Positions 26,826 to 34,925 of a stretch of DNA of 43,208 nt are shown piece by piece (position 1 is the stretch's first letter; each line of letters starts with the position of its first letter). Location: positions 1 to 43,208 of the forward strand of contig JAFDGR010000017.1 in assembly GCA_019309145.1 (NCBI GenBank), in the 5' to 3' direction. The translations under genes and the position numbers were made by a program. Origin of the DNA: Deltaproteobacteria bacterium (GTDB lineage: Bacteria > Desulfobacterota > DSM-4660 > Desulfatiglandales > Desulfatiglandaceae). The notes under the pieces were generated by a model. That model had not been told where the DNA came from and did no database searches. It was given only the letters and a program-made list of their open reading frames with translations.

Positions 26826-27845
26826 CTACTTTCCTATTCTTATGCGGGGATCAGCTATTGCCAGAAGGAGATCCACGCAAAGATTCACTGCCACATAAAA
26901 AAGCGCCATCAGGATGGTGACTCCCATAATGACAGGATAATCGTTCAGGAAAATCGCGTTGATGGTATAGGTGCCAAGCCCGGGCCAGAAGAATATCAGC
27001 TCAATAAAAAATGTCCCGGTCAGCATTGACGCGAAGCAGAGGCCGGCCGTTGTAAGGGTGGGGCCTATGGCGTTTCGGAGGGCATGAACAAAATGGATCT
27101 CAGATTCAGATACACCCACCGACCTGGCGGTGGTGATGTAGTCTTCCCGCAGGACCTCCAGCATGGTTGACCGGGTCATCCGCGCAATCAGGCCTGTTGA
27201 ATAGGCGGCAAGGGTGACAGAAGGGAGTACCAAATGATGAAGCACGTTTTTCAATGCCGTCCAATTGCCGCTTATCACAGAATCTATGATACTAAACCCG
27301 GTGACGTTTTCGATAGGATGGAGAAGCGCCGTAACCGTGTCCATTCGCCCTCCTATGGGAAATACCCCCAGCCATCTGAAAAAAACGATCTGAAAAATCA
27401 TGGCCAACCAGAATGACGGCATGGAAACGTTCGCCACAGAGAACAGCCTGCTCAGGTGGTCGATGAGGGTGTTTTCTTTCCTGGCCGATATCACCCCGAT
27501 GGGAATACCTACCAATACGGCTATGATTATGGCGCTGAACATCAATTCCAGGGAAGCCGGAAGATGGTCCAAGATCCCTTTAAGGACAGGCCGGTGGGTT
27601 CGCAAGGATTCGCCGAAATTTCCATGCGCCAGATCTCGCAGATAAAACCCGAACTGGATATACAGGGGTCGATCAAGTCCCAGTTGTTTGCGAACCTGTT
27701 CCACCTGTTCGGGTTTCGCGCGTGGCCCGATATAAGCGGCGGCAGGATCCCCGGGCACTACCCGAGAAAGGGTAAACGTGATAGTAGAGAGCCCCATCAA
27801 TACTACGATAAGCCACAACAGCCGTTTGAGTATATAGCGCAGCAT
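26826..27845 (-). CDS. Peptide ABC transporter permease, DppB/OppB type (system 2)
   Basis: Permease of 339 residues, a usual DppB length. The N-terminal helix (MLRYILKRLLWLIVVLMGLSTITF) and the periplasmic VVPGDPAAAYIGPRAKPEQVEQVRKQLGLD are family hallmarks. The EAA loop is EDYITTARSVGVSESEIHFVHALRN. It is separated by 113 bases from the binding protein gene, and that gap holds a tandem GGTTCAC repeat. Confidence 0.9.
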   Translation of the reverse strand: MLRYILKRLLWLIVVLMGLSTITFTLSRVVPGDPAAAYIGPRAKPEQVEQVRKQLGLDRPLYIQFGFYLRDLAHGNFGESLRTHRPVLKGILDHLPASLELMFSAIIIAVLVGIPIGVISARKENTLIDHLSRLFSVANVSMPSFWLAMIFQIVFFRWLGVFPIGGRMDTVTALLHPIENVTGFSIIDSVISGNWTALKNVLHHLVLPSVTLAAYSTGLIARMTRSTMLEVLREDYITTARSVGVSESEIHFVHALRNAIGPTLTTAGLCFASMLTGTFFIELIFFWPGLGTYTINAIFLNDYPVIMGVTILMALFYVAVNLCVDLLLAIADPRIRIGK

Positions 27846-27871
27846 GGAACCTCAGCGAACAGTTTGGGTTC

Positions 27872-27936
27872 GGTTCACGGTTCACGGTTGGATCCTTTGT
27901 CTTTTTCCGTTCAATTGATTTCCAGCAGTGAACCGT
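27872..27936. repeat. Tandem GGTTCAC units with a distal inverted copy
   Basis: Two perfect 7-base units (27872-27878, 27879-27885) are followed by a degenerate GGTTGGA and preceded by GGGTTC. ACGGTTCAC (27877-27885) has its exact reverse complement GTGAACCGT at 27928-27936, so a stem with a 42-base loop is possible. It lies between binding protein 2 and its permease genes. Confidence 0.6.
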
Positions 27937-27958
27937 AAAACCTTAAGCCCGTGGAATC

Positions 27959-29518
27959 TTATTCCTTGTACATATGGTACCAGAAAGGCACGCGGGGATA
28001 GTTGGGATTTATCACATACCCTTTCAGCTTTCTGCTCTTAAAAATAGGCCGCTGCACATCCACCAGAAAGATTGACGGTGCATCATCAATGAGCATCTTT
28101 TGCGCCTTGGAATAGAGTTCCTGGGCCTTTTTTCCGTCGGGGGTAGAATAGGCCGCCAGGATGGTCTTGTCGAATTCCGGGTTCTTGTAGTAGGCAAAAT
28201 TCCAGTACGGTTTTTTCTCCACATGCCACAGGCTGTACAGGGTTTCATAAGGGTCGCTGAAGGTAGGCCACCACAACAGCGCGGCCATATCCTGGGCCTT
28301 TTCAGGGCCACCCTTCATCAAATCCCACTGAGCGGTCCAGTTCATGGGACGGATCTCAACCTGAATCCCGATCTTGCCCAACTCTTCCTTTACGAGCGGA
28401 GCAAAAGCCTTCTCCACTGCATTCTCAGAGGCATAGGTGAAGACGACCTTTCCCTTGATCCCATTCGCATGGCCCGCATCTGCCATATATTTTCGGGCCT
28501 TTTGTAAATCATGGGAGTATTGGAACAGGCCTTCATCGTGACCAAACTGACCAAAAGGGACAGGACCCACAGCCTGTCTGCCGAGACCTCCCATGGCTAC
28601 CTCAATAATTTCCTTGTATGGTATCGCATATGAAACGGCCTTGCGAATGAGCTTATTTTGAAAGGGGTATTTTGCTGTATTCAGATGAAGTGCATAGTTC
28701 ATAAAACTGGGGCCCACCAGACGCTCACAGCATTTTTTGGAATTTAAAATCTTGCTCGATTCTATGGGAATCCGGGTGACAAGATCCGCGACGCCGGATT
28801 CAAGCATCTGATCCGCGACCGTGGCTTCCTTGACTATTTTTACCACGATCCGGTTGAAATGAGGGCCTTTCCAGCCTTTCCAGTAGCCGTCAAATTTTTT
28901 AAAGATGATTTCCTCATCAGGCTTCCAACTTTCCAGCATATAGGGTCCACATCCTGCATCGTGTCCTGCGTCAAACCATTTTCTCTTCTTCTGGACCGCT
29001 TTCGGGCTGATGATCCAGGCCGCGTTGGCAGAGGCGATGATCCGGTCAAAAGGGGCCGCATTTTTCAGGATGAATTTCACCGTATAGTCATCAACAACCT
29101 TGATCTCCTTGACCGGCGAAAAAATGAAGGCCGCTCCCTTCTTCATTTTTATGGTTCTTTCAATGGAGTCCTTTACCGCCTGCGCGGTCAACGCGCCTCC
29201 ATCGTGAAACAGTACCCCTTTTCTCAGGTAAAACGTCCACTCCAGGCCTTTTTTATCCACCTTCCATTTCTTTGCGAGGCCCGGCTGGAAAGGCTTCTTG
29301 CTGCCTGGAGGGCTCACCCAGATAAGTGTCTCATAGATATTCGGCATGTAGGACGACTCAGTTGAATAGGCCGCACTCGGATCCCAGGTGGTAATACTGT
29401 CAGTCGAAGCAAATACCAGGATATCCTTTGGCAGTTTCGCGGCATGCCCTTGAACGGACAAAAGGGTAAGAAGAACACCGGCTATGACGAGTACAGGGAT
29501 AATGCTTTTTCTTTTCAT
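27959..29518 (-). CDS. Periplasmic peptide-binding protein, SBP_bac_5 family (system 2)
   Basis: Exported solute receptor of 519 residues. The signal peptide covers about residues 1-27 (IIPVLVIAGVLLTLLSVQGHA, cleavage before AKLPKD). The mature protein has the family elements STDSITTWDPSAAYSTES, LEWTFYLRKGVLFHDGG and AQELYSKAQKMLIDDAPSIFL. A strong ribosome site (AGGAGG, 8-base spacer) precedes it. It differs substantially from binding protein 1, so the two systems likely take different ligands. It is 130 bases downstream of the amidase gene. Confidence 0.9.
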   Translation of the reverse strand: MKRKSIIPVLVIAGVLLTLLSVQGHAAKLPKDILVFASTDSITTWDPSAAYSTESSYMPNIYETLIWVSPPGSKKPFQPGLAKKWKVDKKGLEWTFYLRKGVLFHDGGALTAQAVKDSIERTIKMKKGAAFIFSPVKEIKVVDDYTVKFILKNAAPFDRIIASANAAWIISPKAVQKKRKWFDAGHDAGCGPYMLESWKPDEEIIFKKFDGYWKGWKGPHFNRIVVKIVKEATVADQMLESGVADLVTRIPIESSKILNSKKCCERLVGPSFMNYALHLNTAKYPFQNKLIRKAVSYAIPYKEIIEVAMGGLGRQAVGPVPFGQFGHDEGLFQYSHDLQKARKYMADAGHANGIKGKVVFTYASENAVEKAFAPLVKEELGKIGIQVEIRPMNWTAQWDLMKGGPEKAQDMAALLWWPTFSDPYETLYSLWHVEKKPYWNFAYYKNPEFDKTILAAYSTPDGKKAQELYSKAQKMLIDDAPSIFLVDVQRPIFKSRKLKGYVINPNYPRVPFWYHMYKE

Positions 29519-29648
29519 TTCTTTTTCCTCCTTTCATGGCCAGGTACCCTGCTGGCCGCTTGAAATGAAGTGCAGCCAGGAGGATCACTTTTGTTACTGA
29601 ATACGATGTGTTCACCTGCTTCCTTTCTGCTTTTGACTCTCACCTCCT

Positions 29649-30509
29649 TTATTTGCCAATTTTCTTGTGGAGCTTCAGTGGACCCAGGGAACGAAAAATC
29701 TCTCCTTTTTGCATATCCCCGGTGTACATGGGAAACGACCCTTTGAAATTTCTCATGTCTTTCCACACTTGACAAAGGCCGAGGGTTCCATACTCCCGAA
29801 CCCTGGTCACCATATCGAGATCTATCACCTCTGTGAGGATCACTTCCCTTTCCCCTGATTCCTGGAGGATTCTGCCTTCCGGGTCCACAAACAGGGACCT
29901 TCCAATGCCTCCCCCTCCCACCCCATTCACGTTCAGAACATACACCTGATTTGCAATGGCACTGGCCTGGACGAGAATGATTTCCTGGGCCCTGTCCGGG
30001 GTATACGTTCCGGTTGGACAGAAAATTGCTTCAGCTCCCATCCAGGCAAGATTGCGGACAACTTCCGGGAACCATAAATCGTAACAGATACAAATGCCAA
30101 CCCGTCCTTTCCCAGGGATATCAAAAACACAAAAGCCTTCACCGGCGTCACTTTGCTCCAGAGGGGACCATGGAAAAAGTTTTCGGTATTTCGCCGCTAT
30201 CTCTCCTTCAGGGGAAATCACCACGGCGGTGTTGTATATCCTGCCCCCATCCTTTTCATAAAAGGACCCGGGGATGAGCCATTTACGTTCCTTTCCAGCC
30301 CATCCACAAAACTGATCCAGCAGGGGATTCGGGATTTCGTGCGCCAGTTGCGGGTTCAATCCCGAGGCACAGAGTTCGCTGAACATGACGATATCGACCC
30401 AGGGAAACCACCTGCTAATGGCTTCCAGACGCTTTATCATTGCCCCTGTATTGTCTTTCCCTCCCGCCACTTCCATCTGCACGCCGGCAATTCCCAGAAA
30501 TCTGCTCAT
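29649..30509 (-). CDS. Nitrilase-superfamily carbon-nitrogen hydrolase (probable amidase)
   Basis: Cytoplasmic hydrolase of 286 residues from the ATG at 30509, which follows GGGAGG closely; the frame extends to 30542 without support. The catalytic Glu-Lys-Cys set is complete: Glu 45 (FSELCASG), Lys 110 (KYRKLFPW) and Cys 142 (GICICYDLWFPE). Family members cleave amides, carbamoyl groups or nitriles, and true nitrilases are a minority, so amidase is the safer call. It lies 71 bases downstream of the GntR gene and upstream of peptide transporter 2. An imported amide or modified peptide as substrate is inference. Confidence 0.88.
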   Translation of the reverse strand: MSRFLGIAGVQMEVAGGKDNTGAMIKRLEAISRWFPWVDIVMFSELCASGLNPQLAHEIPNPLLDQFCGWAGKERKWLIPGSFYEKDGGRIYNTAVVISPEGEIAAKYRKLFPWSPLEQSDAGEGFCVFDIPGKGRVGICICYDLWFPEVVRNLAWMGAEAIFCPTGTYTPDRAQEIILVQASAIANQVYVLNVNGVGGGGIGRSLFVDPEGRILQESGEREVILTEVIDLDMVTRVREYGTLGLCQVWKDMRNFKGSFPMYTGDMQKGEIFRSLGPLKLHKKIGK

Positions 30510-30580
30510 AATTCCTCCCTGGCCGTTCCTCCCATGCTCCAATTGCCCCTTGATCCACCCAAGAACCTCCTCTCGTTCTC

Positions 30581-31240
30581 TTAAGATGTATCTTTCCCTG
30601 GAATCAGATGACTGGGCAGATGAACATGAACATCCCGGATGTAGTTGGCGGCCTTCTTGGCGTTCCCCTGTGTGATCAATGCGATAATCTTCACATGTTC
30701 CTGATAATTCATCTCTATGAGCCTGTTTCCCCAGTCTATTTCCCCAAACCCAAATAGGCGTTGCCGCAAGATATTCAAATGATAGAGGATGAGATTGTTC
30801 CTGGAAAGGTTCAGGTAAACCCCGTGGAATTTCGAATTAAGCTCCCAGTATCGGTAAAAATCTTTCTTTTCGGCAGCCAGAAGCATTTGTTCATTTATCT
30901 TTCCCATCCTGTCCACTTCTCTTTGCCCAATTCCATGGAACACTGAAATCAATACCCGTGAGTCAAGGGCACCCATAACCTCATAAATATTCTCTATTTC
31001 CTTCAGATTCAGTTCATTAATCTTAATACCCCGCTGGGGCAGAAAAGTCACAAAACCCTCCACCTGGAGTTGGAGGAGAGCGTCACGAAGCGGGGTCCTG
31101 CTCAACCCCAGATTTTCCACCATCTTGTTGATGCTCACAAACATTCCGGGCCGCAACTTCCCTGTCTTCAATTGCTCACGGAGATATTCATAAACCTGGG
31201 TTCGTAAGAGTTGAGTGCTTGAGGAAATGGTGTTATTCAC
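30581..31240 (-). CDS. GntR-family transcriptional regulator, FadR/FCD subfamily
   Basis: DNA-binding regulator of 219 residues. The N-terminal winged helix covers about residues 10-75 (recognition region NLGLSRTPLRDALLQLQVEGFV, wing FLPQRGIKI). The rest is an all-helical FCD domain with likely metal-binding residues in NSKFHGVYL, YQEHVKIIALI and RDVHVHL. FCD regulators respond to carboxylic acids or acyl compounds. It is the first gene of the long minus-strand run (amidase, peptide transporters, BPL_N) and has its own strong promoter with a palindrome inside, so autoregulation and control of that run are likely. Confidence 0.9.
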   Translation of the reverse strand: MNNTISSSTQLLRTQVYEYLREQLKTGKLRPGMFVSINKMVENLGLSRTPLRDALLQLQVEGFVTFLPQRGIKINELNLKEIENIYEVMGALDSRVLISVFHGIGQREVDRMGKINEQMLLAAEKKDFYRYWELNSKFHGVYLNLSRNNLILYHLNILRQRLFGFGEIDWGNRLIEMNYQEHVKIIALITQGNAKKAANYIRDVHVHLPSHLIPGKDTS

Positions 31241-31317
31241 GGCAGGTATTCACCTCCCATAAAAAGATATGGACAGGCACGTGGCGGGAAAGCCGCCAGG
31301 AAGATTCAGGGCATAAA

Positions 31318-31340
31318 CTAATATACTAGTATTCTAATAT
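31318..31340. promoter_or_regulatory. Probable GntR operator overlapping the -10 element
   Basis: The perfect palindrome ATACTAGTAT (31323-31332) overlaps the -10 element and the spacer. CTAATAT occurs twice in direct orientation around it (31318-31324 and 31334-31340), 16 bases apart. FCD-type GntR proteins bind short AT-rich palindromes at such positions, so this is a good autorepression site. Confidence 0.55.
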
Positions 31341-31349
31341 TCCTGTCAA
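31320..31349 (-). promoter_or_regulatory. Sigma-70-type promoter of the GntR gene
   Basis: Minus strand: TTGACA (31344-31349; perfect) and TATATT (31320-31325; 5 of 6), 18 bases apart. Transcription would start near 31313, leaving a leader of about 73 bases before the GntR ATG. Confidence 0.7.
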
Positions 31350-31531
31350 GTTTCTTTTGTGCACCAATCCCTGTTGATCCACCCGCAATGAACGCCCGTG
31401 CAATTTTTTGAAGTCCGCCACTTGCACTATTGAGAGCAGTTATGTATGCTTGCTCCAATCTTAACGGTCCCGCAAAAAGTCGTCATTCCGGTAAAATCCG
31501 ATTCCATCAATCTTGGCCTGGAGGAGATATC

Positions 31532-31957
31532 ATGAAAAAATCCATGTTCCCTGCTTTCCTTGCTCTCGTCCTCTTTTTCGCGGTCCCGGCATTTGCGGCA
31601 CAATATGATCTCAGTGGCACCTGGAACTATGTCACCTCAAACTCCTGGGGACCCCATAATAAGGACACCGAGGGAACCTGCATCATAAAACAGGATGGAA
31701 AAAGATTCGCGTTTACCTTCAAGACAGGGTACCGGTGCGAACCCAAACCGGTTTGCTCCCTTACGGGAAAGGCGGCGGGAAAAACCTATTCTTTTTCCAC
31801 CAAGGATCAAGTGGATGATGAGGGAGGCATTGTCGAGACAAAAATGAAGTTTATTGTCACCTCTCCATTGTCCGCCTCAGGAACCTATACTTCAATATAT
31901 ATGCATCCTTCGGGTTTCACCATGAAATGGGGGGCTGATATCCGCCTTTCCAGGTAG
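31532..31957 (+). CDS. Small exported protein of unknown function
   Basis: Protein of 141 residues with a clear signal peptide (MKKSMFPAFLALVLFFAVPAFA, cleavage before AQYD). The ATG at 31532 has GGAGGAG upstream; the longer frame from 31430 has no ribosome site. The mature part of about 119 residues looks all-beta, with a start (YDLSGTWNY) like lipocalin-like or YceI-like small barrels. It contains two cysteines (in RCEPKPVCS) that may form a disulfide and one earlier (TCIIKQ). No family is recognised. It stands 290 bases from the divergent GntR gene and about 100 bases before the MBL gene. Confidence 0.75.
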   Translation: MKKSMFPAFLALVLFFAVPAFAAQYDLSGTWNYVTSNSWGPHNKDTEGTCIIKQDGKRFAFTFKTGYRCEPKPVCSLTGKAAGKTYSFSTKDQVDDEGGIVETKMKFIVTSPLSASGTYTSIYMHPSGFTMKWGADIRLSR

Positions 31958-32060
31958 TCTCCATATTTATTTGGGCTGAGCACGAGGGAAGGATCTTCCT
32001 CTTGAACTCTGGGGCGCAATAGGATATGGTGTCCCGAACTGCAAGAGGAGACGACTTAAA

Positions 32061-32783
32061 ATGCAGATAACAGAAGGGGTTTCTTTCATCCCCGGTCAGG
32101 ACGAGTTCATCCCCGATTCCCACGCCTATGTTCTGGGCGATCCAGCTACAAATGATTTGACCCTGGTGGATGCCGGCCTCATGGGAAAGGGGCAATACAA
32201 GATGGATGCCATCGCAAAGGACGGGATCGAGCTTACCGCGATTAAACGGGTCATCATGACCCATACCCACCTGGACCATATCGGGTGCCTGCCGGAGATC
32301 CTGGAATCGCTTCCCCAGGCGGAGCTCTGGGTTCACCGGGAAGAGGCGATGCCCCTGGAACAGGGGGACGAACGGACGGTCTATGGCATGGACATGTTTG
32401 AACAGATGTGCCAGGCCCAGTACGGGATCAAACCGGGGGTGTTTCGTTTCCAGGTGCACCGCAAGCTGGAAGGCGGCTAGGTCCTGGAACTTGGCGGCAT
32501 GTCCTGGGAGGTGCTCCACATCCCGGGCCATTCTCCGGGAAGCATCGCCCTCTACAATCCAGACGGGAAGATCCTTATCCCGGGGGATACGGTATACGCG
32601 GACTACGCCATCGGTCGATTTGATCTCCACGGAGCAAGCGGTCCTCAGCTCAAGGATTCCCTCAACCTTCTCGCGGGCCTCGAGGTAAAGATGCTCCTGC
32701 CGGGTCACAACCGGATCATGGAGCAGGTCCCCGACGGGTACATTCGTCACACGGCTCGCCAATGGGAACCGTACCTCACCTGA
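32061..32783 (+). pseudogene. MBL-fold metallohydrolase interrupted by an in-frame TAG codon
   Basis: A 240-codon frame with a metallo-beta-lactamase fold, broken by TAG at 32478-32480 (codon 140). The first part has the start with GAGGAG upstream and the metal motif THTHLDHIG. The second part, in the same frame, has HIPGHSPGS, IPGDTVYADYA and LLPGHN, so all metal ligands exist but on both sides of the stop. The residue is expected to be acidic or polar in the loop before VLELGG. One base change from GAG, AAG or CAG would give TAG. TAG ends other genes here normally, so pyrrolysine recoding is unlikely. It is either a true nonsense mutation or a sequence error. Reinitiation at 32499 lacks a ribosome site. 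Confidence 0.85.
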
Positions 32784-32848
32784 GAGCACGGGCTCTGCGG
32801 GCGAGAGACCAAAGACAAATAGCACCGCATATAAGGGAACGTGCCGAT

Positions 32849-33310
32849 ATGAAAAAATTGAACCCCGAATATGTGAAGGCCGTTGCGGTCCTGGTCAATC
32901 AATGCCCGTATTTCAAGCTCCTTTCCGCGGAGCTCAAATCTCTTTCGTGGGGAGAATCCCACCTGGAACTGGAGGTACAGAAAAAGCACTTCCAGCCGTA
33001 CGGGATTGTCCATGGCGGCGTCTGCGCCTCTATCCTGGACGCGGCCGCTTTCTGGGCCGTGCACGCGGGTTTCGAAGAAGTGGTAGGATTGACCACCGTT
33101 GAAATAAAGGTCAACTACCTCGCCCCGGTGAGTGAGGGCCGTCTCATCGCAAAGGGAAGATGCATCAAGGCGGGAAAAACGATCGGCCTGGGAGACGCCA
33201 CCATACACGATGACAGGGGCCGGCTCGTGGCCCACGGCACCTCCACCCTGCTGGTCATTGACTCCATGGAAATCCAAGGGCAGGAGGCCCTTCCGCCCAA
33301 GTTCAAATAA
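32849..33310 (+). CDS. Hotdog-fold thioesterase, PaaI type
   Basis: Protein of 153 residues, a usual size for a single-hotdog thioesterase that hydrolyses acyl-CoA. The PaaI-type core is visible: FQPYGIVHGGVCASILDAAAFWAV (HGG motif with the catalytic-loop Asp) and VEIKVNYLAPVSEGRLIAKGR, ending in STLLVI. The ATG at 32849 is chosen because homology starts there and AAGGGA lies about 10 bases upstream; the longer frame from 32762 is unlikely. It may balance the acyl-CoA pool formed by the neighbouring synthetase, and follows the broken MBL gene after 65 bases. Confidence 0.87.
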   Translation: MKKLNPEYVKAVAVLVNQCPYFKLLSAELKSLSWGESHLELEVQKKHFQPYGIVHGGVCASILDAAAFWAVHAGFEEVVGLTTVEIKVNYLAPVSEGRLIAKGRCIKAGKTIGLGDATIHDDRGRLVAHGTSTLLVIDSMEIQGQEALPPKFK

Positions 33311-33337
33311 AATGGATGTGGTGAGCGCAGTGGGGAA

Positions 33338-34147
33338 TTAGGTCAACCACCTCTTTCTTCTCTTGTAATGCTTCACGTCTCGATAGCTTTTCTTTTTACC
33401 CACTTCGGTCAGGCCAAGATAAAATTCCCTGACATCCGCATTTTCCCTGAGTTTCTCCACCGTATCGTCCAGGACGATTCGACCGTTTTCCATCACGTAC
33501 CCGTGGTCGGCAATGCTCAGAGCCAGACGCGCGTTCTGCTCCACCAGGAGGATGGTGACCCCTTTCTCTCTGTTGATCTGCTGTATAATCCTGAATATCT
33601 CGGAGACGAGAAGGGGCGAAAGTCCCATGGAAGGTTCGTCCAGGAGCATCAAGGTTGGGGTAGACATGAGCCCCCTTCCAATCACCAGCATCTGTTGCTC
33701 ACCCCCGCTGATATACCCGGCAAGCACGTTTTGCCTGGCCTTCAGCCGAGGAAAATACTCATAGACCATGGCCATATCGTCTCTCATTTTGGCCCTGCTC
33801 TTGTTGGTATGCCCTCCGGCAATGAGATTTTCTTCCACGGTCAGATCCTCAAAAACCCGCCTTCCCTCCATGACCTGGAAGATGCCCATCCGCACGATCT
33901 GCTCCGGGTATTTCTTGTCAATCCGTTGCCCACGGAAGACAATGGAGCCATCGGTCACTTCACCGTCTTCTGATTTCAAGAGGCCTGAAATCGCCTTCAG
34001 GGTGGTGGTCTTTCCCGCGCCGTTATTTCCGAGAATAGCGACCATCTGTCCTTCATGTACCTGGAGGGACATCCCCTTCAGCACGAGAATGACATTATGA
34101 TAGATCACTTCAATGTTATTAACGACTAACAGTGGTTCCATGGTCAT
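33338..34147 (-). CDS. livF: Branched-chain amino acid ABC transporter ATP-binding protein, LivF type (system 2)
   Basis: ATPase of 269 residues. Walker A GNNGAGKTT, signature ISGGEQQMLVIGRGL, Walker B LMLLDEPSMGLSPLL and switch segment ILLVEQNARLAL. The C-terminal extension is basic (KKKSYRDVKHYKRRKR) and longer than in standard LivF. The start overlaps the livG2 stop by 4 bases (ATGA), so its translation may suffer from the livG2 frameshift. It is the last gene of Liv cluster 2 and converges with the thioesterase gene 27 bases away. Confidence 0.9.
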   Translation of the reverse strand: MTMEPLLVVNNIEVIYHNVILVLKGMSLQVHEGQMVAILGNNGAGKTTTLKAISGLLKSEDGEVTDGSIVFRGQRIDKKYPEQIVRMGIFQVMEGRRVFEDLTVEENLIAGGHTNKSRAKMRDDMAMVYEYFPRLKARQNVLAGYISGGEQQMLVIGRGLMSTPTLMLLDEPSMGLSPLLVSEIFRIIQQINREKGVTILLVEQNARLALSIADHGYVMENGRIVLDDTVEKLRENADVREFYLGLTEVGKKKSYRDVKHYKRRKRWLT

Positions 34148-34921
34148 GCCCCCAGTCGGGAATAGGTAATGTCTTCCTGACCCAGGTACGCCTTGATGAC
34201 ATTTTCGTTATGCCTGATCTCCTCGGGTCGCCCCTCGGCGATTTTTTGTCCGAAGTCAAGCACACAGATCCGATTCGAGATGTCCATAACCACGCCCATG
34301 TCGTGTTCAATAAGGATGATTGTCACTCCCCATTCCTCATTTATGTCCAGGATGAAGCGGGCCATGTCTTCCGTCTCTTCGAGATTCATGCCGGTCGCGG
34401 GTTCGTCCAGCAGGAGGATTCTCGGCTTCATGGCCAGGGCGCGGGCGAGTTCCACCCGCTTCTGAAGTCCATAAGGCAGGGTGTGTACCACATGCTTTCT
34501 GATATGCTCAATTTCCAGGAGATCGATGATCCTCTCCTCAATCTCCTTGCGAAGCCCTATTTACGCCACCGGAAAGGGAACCGGCCCTGAGATGGATGTG
34601 GGCACCCAGTTTGATATTATCAAGAACGTTCATGTGGCCGAAGAGCTCAACATTCTGGAAGGTCCTGGCAATGCCAAGGGTGGCGATCTTATGGGGTTTC
34701 ATCTGTGAGATGTCCTGCCCTTCAAAGATTATACTGCCCTTCTGGGGATGATAAAATCGATTAATACAATTCAAAAGGCAGGTCTTCCCGGCACCGTTGG
34801 GGCCGATAATCGAAAAGATCTCCCCTTTCTTTACCCCCGTGCTCACCCCGTGGAGGGCCATGAGCCCCCCGAAACTCAGGTAAATATCATCCACTCGCAA
34901 CTGGTATCCCCTGTCTTCCAT
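34144..34921 (-). pseudogene. livG: LivG-type ATP-binding protein gene with a frameshift (system 2)
   Basis: Two fragments of one LivG ATPase in different frames. The N-terminal part (34921 to about 34560) holds Walker A GPNGAGKTC and the Q-loop RTFQNVELF. The C-terminal part (about 34570 to 34144) continues RKEIEERIIDLLEIEHIRKH, the signature LPYGLQKRVELARALA, Walker B ILLLDEPATGMN and switch HDMGVVMDI. Removing one base in the GGG or AAA run of the minus strand (34555-34562) restores a continuous protein of normal length. The break falls in the variable helical region between the Q-loop and the signature. Without it the cluster is complete, so a sequence error is as likely as real decay. 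Confidence 0.88.
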
Positions 34922-34925
34922 TTCC

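Noticed and set aside
16993-31240. Twin peptide transporters as a recent tandem duplication
   Set aside because: Receptors, permeases and ATPases of the two systems differ throughout, so this is not a fresh copy.
32478-32480. Pyrrolysine at the TAG of the MBL gene
   Set aside because: TAG is used as an ordinary stop by several intact genes here (for example at 693-695 and after livM1), and no pyl gene or methylamine methyltransferase is in the window. Kept only as a test in the findings.
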